Below, one piece after another: positions 1 through 7,680 of a DNA stretch of 46,296 bases. This DNA is from JAWXBT01 sp964523015. Its GTDB lineage: Bacteria > Bdellovibrionota_C > UBA2361 > J135. The translations under genes and the position numbers were made by a program. The stretch is taken from NCBI GenBank assembly GCA_964523015.1, contig CAZFXN010000017.1, forward strand, positions 1 through 46,296. The letters run 5' to 3'. The notes beneath the pieces are model-generated. The model made no database searches, was not told the DNA's origin, and saw only the letters and a list, made by a program, of their open reading frames with translations. The first letter of the stretch is position 1; every line of letters starts with the position of its first letter.

Positions 1-36
1 ATGGATGGCAGTTAAGATGAGAGACGTAAAGTCTCA

Positions 37-95
37 GAGATAGATACAGAGATAGATACAGGGATAGATACAGGGATACAGGGATAGATACAGGA
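37..95. repeat. 12-bp tandem repeat at window edge
   Basis: Units of the form G(A/G)GATAGATACA run head to tail at 37-48, 49-60, 61-72 and 81-92. An 8-bp shortened unit, GGGATACA, sits at 73-80, and a partial unit follows. Read on the minus strand the array continues in frame from the transposase-like remnant at 97-154 and would encode a short Leu/Tyr/Ser repeat. Its position at the extreme window end may reflect where a repeat broke the assembly. No function is proposed. Confidence 0.85.
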
Positions 96-96
96 T

Positions 97-154
97 GGGC
101 TTTCCGATCTAGTAACTGCATTAGCTGACTAAATATTGGTGTTCCCTCGTTCAT
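97..154 (-). mobile_element. Probable IS4-type transposase N-terminal remnant
   Basis: On the minus strand an ATG at 154 follows GGAG at 5-nt spacing and opens a peptide beginning MNEGTPIFSQLMQLLDRK. From memory this resembles the first residues of IS4-family transposases with a DUF4372 N-terminus (an 'N-K-G-x-x-x-F-S-Q-L-M' opening). The similarity ends where the 12-bp tandem repeat begins, so at most about 20 codons survive. The match is short and recalled rather than searched, so it could be chance. The palindrome at 165-186 lies 11 bp upstream of the start. Confidence 0.35.
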
Positions 155-164
155 GGAGTCTCCA

Positions 165-186
165 GTCTTAAAATCAATTTTAAGAC
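165..186. repeat. 22-bp palindrome upstream of transposase remnant
   Basis: GTCTTAAAAT (165-174) and ATTTTAAGAC (177-186) are perfect inverted copies separated by 2 bp. A 10-bp stem with a 2-nt centre is too tight for an RNA hairpin, so an operator or the end of a mobile element is more likely. The flanks out to about 296 hold no gene I can recognise. Confidence 0.6.
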
Positions 187-307
187 CAGATCCTAATACT
201 TTCAGATTCTAATAGATCCAAATCAAATTCATCTGTTCTGTTAACTATTACAGGGCGTTAGGTGGGGCTAAAAGAATTTATCCCGGACAGTACTGAGTGG
301 TTATATC

Positions 308-347
308 TTGGCCATACCTCGAAAACGGCGTACGATTTCGAGGTATG
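308..347 (+). promoter_or_regulatory. Palindrome enclosing the start codon of the DUF4143 ATPase, with possible leaderless promoter
   Basis: CATACCTCGAAA (313-324) and TTTCGAGGTATG (336-347) form a perfect 12-bp inverted repeat with an 11-nt loop. The last three bases of the second arm are the preferred ATG. A weak promoter overlaps it: TTGGCC at 308-313 and TACGAT at 331-336 with a 17-bp spacer (4/6 each to consensus), leaving 8 nt to the ATG. The repeat could be an operator for autorepression or an RNA hairpin hiding the start codon. The palindrome is certain and the promoter is weak inference. Confidence 0.5.
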
Positions 348-1523
348 TATAGTAGCACTGTTAACATATCGAAAAAACATAGCTTTTTTCTTTTTGGAGC
401 TAGAGGAACTGGTAAATCATGCCTACTTCAAAGGCTCTTTGAACCTGAGAAAATTTTGTGGATCGATCTCTTACAACCTAGTGAGTTTGAAATTCTGAAT
501 CGAGAGCCAGGTGATCTTAGCAGGCGAATTGAGGCACTCAACCCAAAACAGACTCACATTATCATTGATGAAATACAAAGAATCCCAAAATTGTTAAATC
601 TGGTCCATCATCATATTGAGTCAAGTAAGCAAAGTAATAAAAAAAGAATTTTATTTGGATTAACTGGATCCAGTGCTCGCAAACTAGGAAGAGGATCAGC
701 TAACTTACTTGCTGGACGAGCACTTGTATATTCACTCTTTCCATTAACTCATATTGAACTTGAGAACGATTTTAACATGGATCATTCTCTTCAGTGGGGC
801 ACTCTTCCAGAGGTAGTTAATGAACCAGATGTAGAGATTAAAAGAAAGATTCTACAAGCGTATACCCACACATATTTAAAAGAGGAAGTACAGGCCGAGC
901 AATTAATTAGAAAGCTAGATCCATTTCACCTCTTCTTATCTATTGCAGCACAGATGAGTGGAAAAATTATCAACTATTCATCTATTGCTCGAGAGTGTGG
1001 TGCAAGTGATGCCTCGGTAAGAGAGTATTTTCATATATTAGAGGATACCTTAATCGGTTTTCATCTCGCTCCGTTTCATGAATCAATAAGAAAGCGCCAA
1101 CGACAAAATCCAAAATTCTATATCTTCGATAATGGTGTTTTGAGGAGTTTATCATCGAGATTGACGATACCTTTGGCTTCACGGACGTCCAGTTATGGAG
1201 ACGCTTTTGAGAATTGGCTTATTTGCGAAGTTTACCGCCTTATTTCTTATGCTGAGAATGATTTTGCTCTCTCATATCTAAGAACTAAAGATGATGCCGA
1301 GATAGATCTTATAATTGAAAGGCCAGGGCTTCCTAAGGCTCTTGTTGAGATCAAGTCCGTAACACATATTGACTCTCATGATCTAACATCATTAAAGGCA
1401 TTTGCACGTGATGTAGGGAACAGTGAGGCTTTTTGTCTTAGTCAAGATCCAAACTCTAAGATTATTGATGGGATAAAAGTATTACCTTGGAGATTGGGGC
1501 TTAAAGAACTCGGATTAGGCTAA
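345..1523 (+). CDS. AAA_14/DUF4143-family ATPase (first of three)
   Basis: A 392-residue member of the widespread AAA ATPase family with a C-terminal DUF4143 domain; the cellular role is unknown. Walker A is GARGTGKS at residues 18-25 and Walker B is IIIDE at about 72-76. A sensor-like stretch LTGSSARKL follows, then a winged-helix-like middle. The C-terminus has a PD-(D/E)XK-like pattern (DAEIDLII followed by LVEIKS) seen in this family. I chose the ATG at 345 because family members start shortly before the 'SFFLFG' strand. An upstream GTG at 297 would add 16 residues. The gene converges on lptB and is probably accessory. The family is solid; the start is moderately sure. Confidence 0.85.
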   Translation: MYSSTVNISKKHSFFLFGARGTGKSCLLQRLFEPEKILWIDLLQPSEFEILNREPGDLSRRIEALNPKQTHIIIDEIQRIPKLLNLVHHHIESSKQSNKKRILFGLTGSSARKLGRGSANLLAGRALVYSLFPLTHIELENDFNMDHSLQWGTLPEVVNEPDVEIKRKILQAYTHTYLKEEVQAEQLIRKLDPFHLFLSIAAQMSGKIINYSSIARECGASDASVREYFHILEDTLIGFHLAPFHESIRKRQRQNPKFYIFDNGVLRSLSSRLTIPLASRTSSYGDAFENWLICEVYRLISYAENDFALSYLRTKDDAEIDLIIERPGLPKALVEIKSVTHIDSHDLTSLKAFARDVGNSEAFCLSQDPNSKIIDGIKVLPWRLGLKELGLG

Positions 1524-1579
1524 CTATTTTTGTTCCTCTGGAGAATTATTAGTACAGTCAATTCAAGAATGAAAACCCC

Positions 1580-2326
1580 CTACAACGCAAAATTATCACC
1601 AAGATAATATTTTCTAGCCATTTCATTACTGGCGATGGTTTCTGGTGCACCATCAATAAGAATTGAGCCCTCGGTTAGTATGTAAGCTCGATCGCAGATT
1701 CCAAGGGTCTCTCTAACGTTATGATCGGTAATTAAAATTCCAATTCCCTTATCACGGAGTTGCGAGATGATCTGCTGAAGATCGTTTATTACAATTGGAT
1801 CGATACCGGCAAAGGGTTCATCAAGTAAAATAAAGTGCGGTGAGCGGGCGAGGGCGCGGGCAATCTCAACTCGACGTCTTTCACCACCAGAAAGAGAGCT
1901 TGAAAGATTATCGATAACTTTTTCTAATCCTAGCTCTGCTACAAGCTCATCAAGTCGAGACTCTCTGTCATTTTCGGATAAGTTATCAATGGTTTCTAAA
2001 ATTGCTAAAATATTATCTCTCACAGAGAGCTTTCTAAAGACTGATGGTTCCTGTGGCAGATACCCTAAGCCGAGACGAGCACGAGCATACATAGGTTCAC
2101 GGGTGATCTCTTGACTGTCTAGAAATATCTTTCCACTATCAGCAGCAATAAGACCAACCATCATATAAAAAGTCGTTGTTTTGCCAGCACCATTAGGGCC
2201 GAGGAGTCCAACTACTTCGCCGTTACTTAGGGAGATCGAAACATTATTAACGACTTTGCGTCCGCGGTAGCTCTTACTAAGATTCTCACCTGAAAGTTTT
2301 ATATGTTTTCCGTTATTGTTGCCCAT
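1580..2326 (-). CDS. lptB: LPS export ABC transporter ATP-binding protein LptB
   Basis: Cytoplasmic ATPase that powers extraction of LPS from the inner membrane by LptB2FGC. Walker A GPNGAGKT is at residues 43-50. The LptB-typical 'GIGYLPQE'-like stretch, the signature LSGGERRRVEIARAL, Walker B FILLDEP and the switch histidine region ITDHNVRETL all follow in order. At about 248 residues it has the usual length. The ATG at 2326 lies inside the lptA 3' end (14-bp overlap), so the two are translationally coupled; a TTG three codons earlier is possible. In deltaproteobacteria rpoN often follows lptB, but here a convergent DUF4143 gene follows instead. lptF and lptG are not in the window. Confidence 0.97.
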   Translation of the reverse strand: MGNNNGKHIKLSGENLSKSYRGRKVVNNVSISLSNGEVVGLLGPNGAGKTTTFYMMVGLIAADSGKIFLDSQEITREPMYARARLGLGYLPQEPSVFRKLSVRDNILAILETIDNLSENDRESRLDELVAELGLEKVIDNLSSSLSGGERRRVEIARALARSPHFILLDEPFAGIDPIVINDLQQIISQLRDKGIGILITDHNVRETLGICDRAYILTEGSILIDGAPETIASNEMARKYYLGDNFAL

Positions 2327-2840
2327 GGGTCTCAATTAGTTTTACACGAACATTGCCCTCGGCGGTACTACGATTCTCATTAAGAAATATACGAACAAGA
2401 TCTGCTGTAAGTATACTTTGATCTTGAATTACTTCAGGGTTCTCCGTTAATACCATAGTTTCAGTTGATTTCTCATACACCGCTTTATTCGACCTTGCTC
2501 TAATGTTGACCCCCTTAGTTATTACCACATCCTCATAGGCGGTCAGCTCATCAATTCCTTGATCATCATTATACTTTCCCTCTAACCTTTTAGAGAGCAT
2601 TTTAAGATCCCCTTTTTCTAAGACAACGTTACCAGTATAGGTAAACTTCTGCTCTTTATTTTTAAGGACCATTGAATCAGAAACGATAACTGTTGGTACA
2701 TCAGCGGATGAAAGATTATCCCAATTTGCGGTAGGTTCTTCAGCATTAGCATTAAGAGAGGTTAGCGCAATGGTGTGGATGATGCTCTGAATAATGCAGA
2801 AATTTAATAAGATAAATTTTAAATATTTTTTACTGCTCAT
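2313..2840 (-). CDS. lptA: LPS transport periplasmic protein LptA
   Basis: A 175-residue periplasmic bridge protein of the Lpt system. An N-terminal signal peptide (hydrophobic to about residue 30, ending near LNANA) precedes an OstA-like beta-jellyroll region. Alternating stretches such as FTYTGNVVLEKGDLKM and LEGKYNDDQGIDELTAYEDVVI are typical of LptA. Its ATG overlaps the lptC stop codon as ATGA, and its own end overlaps lptB by 14 bp, giving the conserved order lptC-lptA-lptB. The assignment rests on fold-like pattern plus strong gene context, because LptA sequence is poorly conserved. Confidence 0.9.
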   Translation of the reverse strand: MSSKKYLKFILLNFCIIQSIIHTIALTSLNANAEEPTANWDNLSSADVPTVIVSDSMVLKNKEQKFTYTGNVVLEKGDLKMLSKRLEGKYNDDQGIDELTAYEDVVITKGVNIRARSNKAVYEKSTETMVLTENPEVIQDQSILTADLVRIFLNENRSTAEGNVRVKLIETHGQQ

Positions 2841-3430
2841 TTCTTAACTGGTTTAATTTGAGTTCTCACATTTTTGTCGTAGGTCAAAATGCCTTCAGAA
2901 AGATTAACTTTAAGTGTTTCGCCCTCGAGGATCATCTTACCATCTTCGATCTTTGCGTATCCGGGCGCAATAAGGGTGTCCTCTATTTTATGAAAGTCTG
3001 CTTTCTCAGTCGTAATGAACTTTTCCTTATTAACGTTCATCTTTACGGTACCAGTTAAATAGGCTGTATTTAAAACATTTTTATCAAATTCAAGAGTTGC
3101 CTGTTCTGCTGTTATTTCGACAACATCACCATTTTTTTGATAAAATACCATATATGGTGTGAGTAGCTTAGCAGTGTCAGTTTCAGCAAAATATTGCCCT
3201 TTATCAGCAGTGATCTCCCAAACTTTTTTGCCAGATTTGGTTTCGGTTCTATGAAAATTATTAAGAATAAAACCGACCTTAGGTTCGTCAGTTTCAGAAT
3301 TTGAGATTGAGCCTATTCCAACGTAGCTTGATTTAGCATTCTGCCTAACTAAATTTATACCAAAAGTTATAAATATAATTAGGGCTAAAGCAGCAGTAAC
3401 TCGGCTCTGTGTTTTCGAGATTCTAATCAT
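2837..3430 (-). CDS. lptC: LPS export protein LptC
   Basis: A 197-residue bitopic inner-membrane protein that hands LPS from LptFG to LptA. A single transmembrane helix spans about residues 10-25, followed by a periplasmic beta-rich domain with the family pattern (GKKVWEITADKGQYF, then VVEITAEQATLEFDKN). The ATG at 3430 is the first in the frame. The stop is shared with the lptA start (ATGA). In many deltaproteobacteria the upstream neighbours are kdsD and kdsC. Here the 136 bp upstream separates it from a divergent nucleotidyltransferase pair, so lptC probably has its own promoter in 3431-3530. Confidence 0.9.
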   Translation of the reverse strand: MIRISKTQSRVTAALALIIFITFGINLVRQNAKSSYVGIGSISNSETDEPKVGFILNNFHRTETKSGKKVWEITADKGQYFAETDTAKLLTPYMVFYQKNGDVVEITAEQATLEFDKNVLNTAYLTGTVKMNVNKEKFITTEKADFHKIEDTLIAPGYAKIEDGKMILEGETLKVNLSEGILTYDKNVRTQIKPVKK

Positions 3431-3535
3431 AACAAATCAATATGAGAGCGAGGAATCATATAGTTATTAAAAATAAAGAGCAAAGTGACATTTAGCTATG
3501 TGTTAATTTCGCTATAAATCAGTATCTTATGTATC

Positions 3536-3560
3536 CCAAAACTCATATTTTGGTTATAAT
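3536..3560 (+). promoter_or_regulatory. -10 box and overlapping inverted repeat before the nucleotidyltransferase pair
   Basis: A perfect TATAAT (3555-3560) lies 6 nt before the ATG at 3567, with no Shine-Dalgarno between. An inverted repeat, CCAAAA (3536-3541) and TTTTGG (3548-3553), fills the spacer just upstream. No good -35 is visible. The layout predicts a leaderless transcript and an operator placed to block RNA polymerase, as in autoregulated toxin-antitoxin operons. The boxes are seen; the regulation is inferred. Confidence 0.6.
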
Positions 3561-3566
3561 ACCCTT

Positions 3567-3758
3567 ATGAAATCATTAGATTTTAAAAAATTCTCTTCCT
3601 TGAAGGAAGCCGAGCTTGATGAAGCTCAGGAATATGCAAACTTATCTGGCTCTGAGCGGGTTCAAGTGCTACTAGATTTGGTGTCCCAATTTGGAGTAAC
3701 CTATTATGGCCCTTCAGAAAGATTTGAAAGAGTTTTTAAAGTTATTAAGTTCAAGTAA
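3567..3758 (+). CDS. Small protein paired with nucleotidyltransferase (toxin-antitoxin-like)
   Basis: A 63-residue acidic/helical protein beginning MKSLDFKKFSSLKEAELDEA, with no signal peptide or membrane segment. It overlaps the following nucleotidyltransferase gene by 53 bp in another frame, so the two are almost certainly co-expressed. Small helical partners next to MNT/AbiEii-like nucleotidyltransferases are common in two-gene defence or toxin-antitoxin modules. I do not recognise the family by name, and its role as toxin, antitoxin or adaptor is unknown. The ATG at 3567 is supported by the TATAAT 6 nt upstream. Confidence 0.6.
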   Translation: MKSLDFKKFSSLKEAELDEAQEYANLSGSERVQVLLDLVSQFGVTYYGPSERFERVFKVIKFK

Positions 3759-4173
3759 CGTTCGATTCTTGATTGTCGGTGCGCATGCCGTAGCTTTTCA
3801 TGGGTTTCCCCGAATCACTGGTGACATAGATATTCTGGTCGAATCAAATACAGTTGCTGCTAAAAAACTGGAAAAGGTATTTTCTGAGTTTGGATTTTCT
3901 GGACCTCCATTCATTGAATCTGAGTTCTTGCAGCTAAATCAGTGTTTTCAGCTTGGCCGTTCGCCTAATAGAATTGATATATTAACTGGAATTAGTGGTG
4001 TCTCTTTTGAGAATGCTTGGACCAGAAGAGTAGATGGTAGATTAGAAGAGCTCGAAGTTCACTATCTAGCATATAGTGATCTTCTCACGAACAAAAAGTC
4101 TACCGGAAGACCAAAAGACCTACTAGATATTGAAGAGTTAAAACGCAGACGATCTAAAGAGGAGCCTGTCTAG
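3706..4173 (+). CDS. MNT-like nucleotidyltransferase domain protein
   Basis: A 155-residue minimal nucleotidyltransferase. The motif VGAHAVAFHGFPRITGDIDIL at about residues 24-44 is the pol-beta-type active site: a glycine-rich loop, a conserved His-Gly, then the metal-binding DxD (DID). This matches the DUF6036/AbiEii-MNT group rather than aminoglycoside adenylyltransferases. The ATG lies inside the upstream small gene. The stop overlaps the convergent kdsA stop by 3 bp. The pair splits kdsA from lptC on the opposite strand, which suggests a late insertion. It may modify a partner protein or tRNA, but no substrate can be read from the sequence. Confidence 0.8.
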   Translation: MALQKDLKEFLKLLSSSNVRFLIVGAHAVAFHGFPRITGDIDILVESNTVAAKKLEKVFSEFGFSGPPFIESEFLQLNQCFQLGRSPNRIDILTGISGVSFENAWTRRVDGRLEELEVHYLAYSDLLTNKKSTGRPKDLLDIEELKRRRSKEEPV

Positions 4174-5000
4174 ACAGCTTGTCTAATTGTGCAGATCTGA
4201 TTTAGAAATTCCTTCATCTGGCTTAGTGGCAGCATGCTTGCTCCATCTGAAGGGGCGCGTTTTGGTTCTTCGTGACACTCAACAAATAAACCATCTACTC
4301 CAACTGCAATTGCAGCTCGTGCTAGGGGAGCAATGTATTCAGTGGATCCGCCTGATTGTCCATCGCCGCCACCCATACCTCCACCCATAGATTGAACACT
4401 GTGAGTAGCATCAAATATAACTGGATATCCCGTTTGCTTCATTATTACGAGACTTCGCATATCCACAACTAGATCTCTATATCCATGACAGGTGCCACGC
4501 TCACATAGTAATATGTTTTGATTACCGGCAGAGGAGATTTTATCGATTATCCACTTCATGTCCTGAGGTGCAAGGAACTGCCCTTTTTTTACATGAATAC
4601 ATTTGCCTGTTTCCGCTGCTGCGATAAGGAGATCTGTTTGACGACATAGAAACGCAGGGATCTGTAAGATGTCAACGATATTGCCGGCATATTGGGCTTG
4701 CTCAGCATCATGCACATCAGTAATTACTGGTAATCCAGTTCTCTTTTTTACCTCAGCTAATATTTCAAGACCTTTTTCTAGTCCTGGTCCACGCTGAGAT
4801 TTTCCACTTGTTCTGTTGGCCTTATCAAAAGAGGATTTAAAAACAAGATTGATCGGCAGAGACTTAGTTATATCAATTAAATACTCAGCGATCATTAGAC
4901 AATGATCAAGGGATTCAATCTGACATGGCCCAGAGAGAAGTAGTAATTTTTCACCAGTACCAACAGTGATTGAAGGTGTAATTTTTACGGAGTGATTCAT
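4170..5000 (-). CDS. kdsA: 3-deoxy-8-phosphooctulonate synthase
   Basis: Condenses phosphoenolpyruvate with arabinose-5-phosphate to give KDO-8-phosphate, the committed step of KDO synthesis for lipid A. The 276 residues show the TIM-barrel motifs SGPCQIES, FKSSFDKANRTS, ITDVHD, QIPAFLCRQTDLL, CERGT and FDATHSVQ, and a terminal SDGASM. Cys26 in SGPCQIES occupies the position of the metal-ligand cysteine in metal-dependent KdsA (as in Aquifex), where the E. coli type has Asn, so a metal-dependent enzyme is inferred. A Gly-rich loop (GGGMGGGDGQSGG) is longer than usual. It lies 18 bp downstream of pyrG on the same strand. Confidence 0.97.
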   Translation of the reverse strand: MNHSVKITPSITVGTGEKLLLLSGPCQIESLDHCLMIAEYLIDITKSLPINLVFKSSFDKANRTSGKSQRGPGLEKGLEILAEVKKRTGLPVITDVHDAEQAQYAGNIVDILQIPAFLCRQTDLLIAAAETGKCIHVKKGQFLAPQDMKWIIDKISSAGNQNILLCERGTCHGYRDLVVDMRSLVIMKQTGYPVIFDATHSVQSMGGGMGGGDGQSGGSTEYIAPLARAAIAVGVDGLFVECHEEPKRAPSDGASMLPLSQMKEFLNQICTIRQAV

Positions 5001-5018
5001 AAATTTAAGTTGTATGGT

Positions 5019-6794
5019 TTATAGGGATAGATTTTCGGCACTAGTCTTAGATCTTCCATTAGACCGTGCTTTTGAGGCTGTTTTTTTCACTACTTTCTTC
5101 ACTGTTTTATTTTCTGCTTTATTCTCTTTACCGGTAGAGCTTTTAATATGAATTGAAGTAGGTTTTTTATCACGGTATGCAATAGCAGCAGAAACAAAAC
5201 TACTAAAGAGTGGGTGAGGTTTTCGAGGTGTTGATTTAAATTCTGGATGGAACTGAACACCGATAAAGAAAGGATGACCCTCTAATTCTACGATTTCAAC
5301 TAAATTACCATCAGGAGATACTCCTGAGCAGATTAATCCGGAAGCTTCTAGTTGTTTCCGATAATCATTATTCACTTCGAATCTATGGCGATGACGTTCG
5401 TTTATATTTGGGCGACTGTAGATCTTATTAACTAAAGACCCCTTCTTTAGTTGACATGGATAGCTTCCAAGTCTCATGGAGCCACCCTTCTGCTGGACCT
5501 TTTTTTGACTCTCCATTATGTGAATAACAGGATCCTTTGTTGAGGGATCGAATTCCTCGCTTGTAGCACCAGATACGTTTGCTAGGTTTCTTAAACATTC
5601 CACCACTGCCATCTGCAGACCGAGGCAGATTCCTAAAAATGGAATCTTCGCTTCACGAGCATATTGAACAGCTAATATCTTACCTTCGCTACCACGAGAA
5701 CCAAATCCTCCAGGTATCAGTATCGCATTGATTGGCTTACCCTCTGTAACTTTAGCAATCGCGACTTTAGCACCAACTTTTTCGATCTCTTCACTGTCAA
5801 CATAAACAACTTCGATGCTGCAATCATTTGCAAATCCACCATGCTTGATCGCTTCAGTTAAACTTTTATAACTTTCTGTCAGCTCAACATATTTACCAAT
5901 CATCGCCACTGTAATTTTTCCGCGACCAGGATGTGCAATTGTTTTTACAATACGTTCCCATGATGAAAGATTTGGAGCCCCAGCCCAGATATTTAGTGCA
6001 TCAGATATTTTTGTATCAAGCCCCTGGTTATGAAGCACAAGAGGAAGCTCATAGATGGACTTAACATCGTAAGCATTTATGACACAGTCTTTATCGACGT
6101 TACAAAAAAGACTGATTTTCTCCTTTAGCTTTTGGTCTAGTTCACTTTCAGAGCGACAAATAATTATCTTTGGAACAATTCCAAAGCCAGTAAGCTCTTT
6201 AACAGAATGCTGAGTGGGCTTTGTTTTAAATTCATTAGAAGCATTGATATAGGGCACTAATGTAAGGTGTATATAAACGGTATTCTCTGAACCTAGATCA
6301 AGCCTCATCTGCCGGATCGCTTCAAGGAATGGTAAACTCTCTATGTCACCAACGGTGCCACCAACCTCCACTAAACAGATATCGTATCCCTTAGCAGCTT
6401 CATGTATGCGACGCTTAATCTCATCAGTGATATGAGGAATTACCTGCACAGTGCCACCTAGATAATCACCTCGACGTTCCTTGGCGATCACTTCTTCGTA
6501 AACTCGTCCAGTTGTAAAATTATTTCGTTTTGTCATTGTGGCTTCTATGAACCGCTCGTAATGACCGAGATCTAGATCTGTTTCACCACCATCTTCAGTT
6601 ACAAATACCTCACCATGTTGAAATGGACTCATCGTGCCTGGATCTACATTGATATATGGATCAAGTTTAAGGGCGGTAACATTTAATCCCCTAGCTTGAA
6701 GGAGTGCTCCTATGCAAGCTGTCGATAGCCCTTTTCCAATAGATGAAACAACGCCGCCAGTTACAAAGATGAATTTAGTAGGTCTTGTACTCAT
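5019..6794 (-). CDS. pyrG: CTP synthase (glutamine-hydrolysing)
   Basis: Makes CTP from UTP, glutamine and ATP, and supplies CTP to the neighbouring KdsB. The N-terminal synthetase domain starts with VTGGVVSSIGKG and contains KLDPYINVDPGTMSPFQHGE. The C-terminal glutamine amidotransferase has the catalytic Cys in GICLGLQM and the His-Glu pair in GVQFHPEF. At 591 residues it is about 40 longer than typical. The excess is a Lys/Ser/Ala-rich basic tail from about residue 550, not part of the conserved fold. Pairing of pyrG with kdsB and kdsA is classical in Gram-negative genomes. Confidence 0.97.
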   Translation of the reverse strand: MSTRPTKFIFVTGGVVSSIGKGLSTACIGALLQARGLNVTALKLDPYINVDPGTMSPFQHGEVFVTEDGGETDLDLGHYERFIEATMTKRNNFTTGRVYEEVIAKERRGDYLGGTVQVIPHITDEIKRRIHEAAKGYDICLVEVGGTVGDIESLPFLEAIRQMRLDLGSENTVYIHLTLVPYINASNEFKTKPTQHSVKELTGFGIVPKIIICRSESELDQKLKEKISLFCNVDKDCVINAYDVKSIYELPLVLHNQGLDTKISDALNIWAGAPNLSSWERIVKTIAHPGRGKITVAMIGKYVELTESYKSLTEAIKHGGFANDCSIEVVYVDSEEIEKVGAKVAIAKVTEGKPINAILIPGGFGSRGSEGKILAVQYAREAKIPFLGICLGLQMAVVECLRNLANVSGATSEEFDPSTKDPVIHIMESQKKVQQKGGSMRLGSYPCQLKKGSLVNKIYSRPNINERHRHRFEVNNDYRKQLEASGLICSGVSPDGNLVEIVELEGHPFFIGVQFHPEFKSTPRKPHPLFSSFVSAAIAYRDKKPTSIHIKSSTGKENKAENKTVKKVVKKTASKARSNGRSKTSAENLSL

Positions 6795-6879
6795 AGTTTT
6801 TTTAGTAATTTACAATCTGTCTATAGTAGCTGAAAACGAGAAGTAATGCAGCCAAGAATTAAAGGAATTAAAGATCCGG

Positions 6880-7674
6880 TCATTCCTTAATACTTTGAGC
6901 ATATTGGATAGCACGGTCTAGGTCCAATGGCGTATCTACTTCGATTGATGGCTCAATGGCTGAATTTGGGACTATGTTTACAGAGATCTTTATTCCATTA
7001 GCTAATGCTCGTAGCTGCTCAAGTCCCTCTCTCTGCTCAATGGTGACTCTACTTAGTTGTGAGAGATTTTTCAACACAGTCGCTCTGTAAACATATAAGC
7101 CCATATGTTTGTATCCGTAGGGGTTCTCTTCGGATATCTCCTTTGGATCTGGACGATCTCTCCAGAACGGAATCGGAGAGCGTGAGAAATAAAGAGCGAG
7201 ACTGTCTTTGCCTATTGCCACCTTCACACAGGAGGGCCTCTCAAACTCTTCAAGTATGGTAAAGGGAGTTGCTATTGTACTCATCCCAAAAGAGGAGTCG
7301 GCTTGACCTAAGTTTTCTATTGTTGAGTCGATAACAACCGGATTGATAAAAGGCATGTCGCCTTGGATGTTTGCAACTAGATCGAAAACATGACCCTGTT
7401 TTTCTAAGATGCTAGCGGCTTCGGCCACTCGATCGGTACCTGTTTCGTGATGTGATCCAGTTAGGATTACCTCTGCCCCGATTTTTGTACACTCACTCTC
7501 GATCTGATGACTATTTGTTGCAATCGCTAACCGATCAACATTATTACATCTCTTAGCCTGTTCCCAAACACGTTGTACAAGACTCTTTCCTAATATGTCC
7601 TTAAGAGGTTTGTTTGGCAGGCGAGTGCTCTCTAGCCTAACTGGGATGATTCCTAGACATTTAGATTTTGCCAT
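6880..7674 (-). CDS. kdsB: 3-deoxy-manno-octulosonate cytidylyltransferase (CMP-KDO synthetase)
   Basis: Activates KDO with CTP to CMP-KDO in the cytoplasm before transfer to lipid A. The 264 residues open with IIPVRLESTRLPNKPLKDI, the nucleotide-binding signature of the family. They also contain VANIQGDMPFI, the conserved QGD metal site, and YKHMGLYVYR before the dimer region. Length is normal. The ATG at 7674 lies 6 bp after the stop of the upstream membrane-protein gene, and pyrG follows after 85 bp. Together with kdsA it covers two of the KDO steps; kdsD and kdsC are not present here. Confidence 0.96.
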   Translation of the reverse strand: MAKSKCLGIIPVRLESTRLPNKPLKDILGKSLVQRVWEQAKRCNNVDRLAIATNSHQIESECTKIGAEVILTGSHHETGTDRVAEAASILEKQGHVFDLVANIQGDMPFINPVVIDSTIENLGQADSSFGMSTIATPFTILEEFERPSCVKVAIGKDSLALYFSRSPIPFWRDRPDPKEISEENPYGYKHMGLYVYRATVLKNLSQLSRVTIEQREGLEQLRALANGIKISVNIVPNSAIEPSIEVDTPLDLDRAIQYAQSIKE

Positions 7675-7680
7675 AACTAT

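Noticed and set aside
37..95. CRISPR-like array
   Set aside because: Units are 12 bp and directly adjacent with no spacers.
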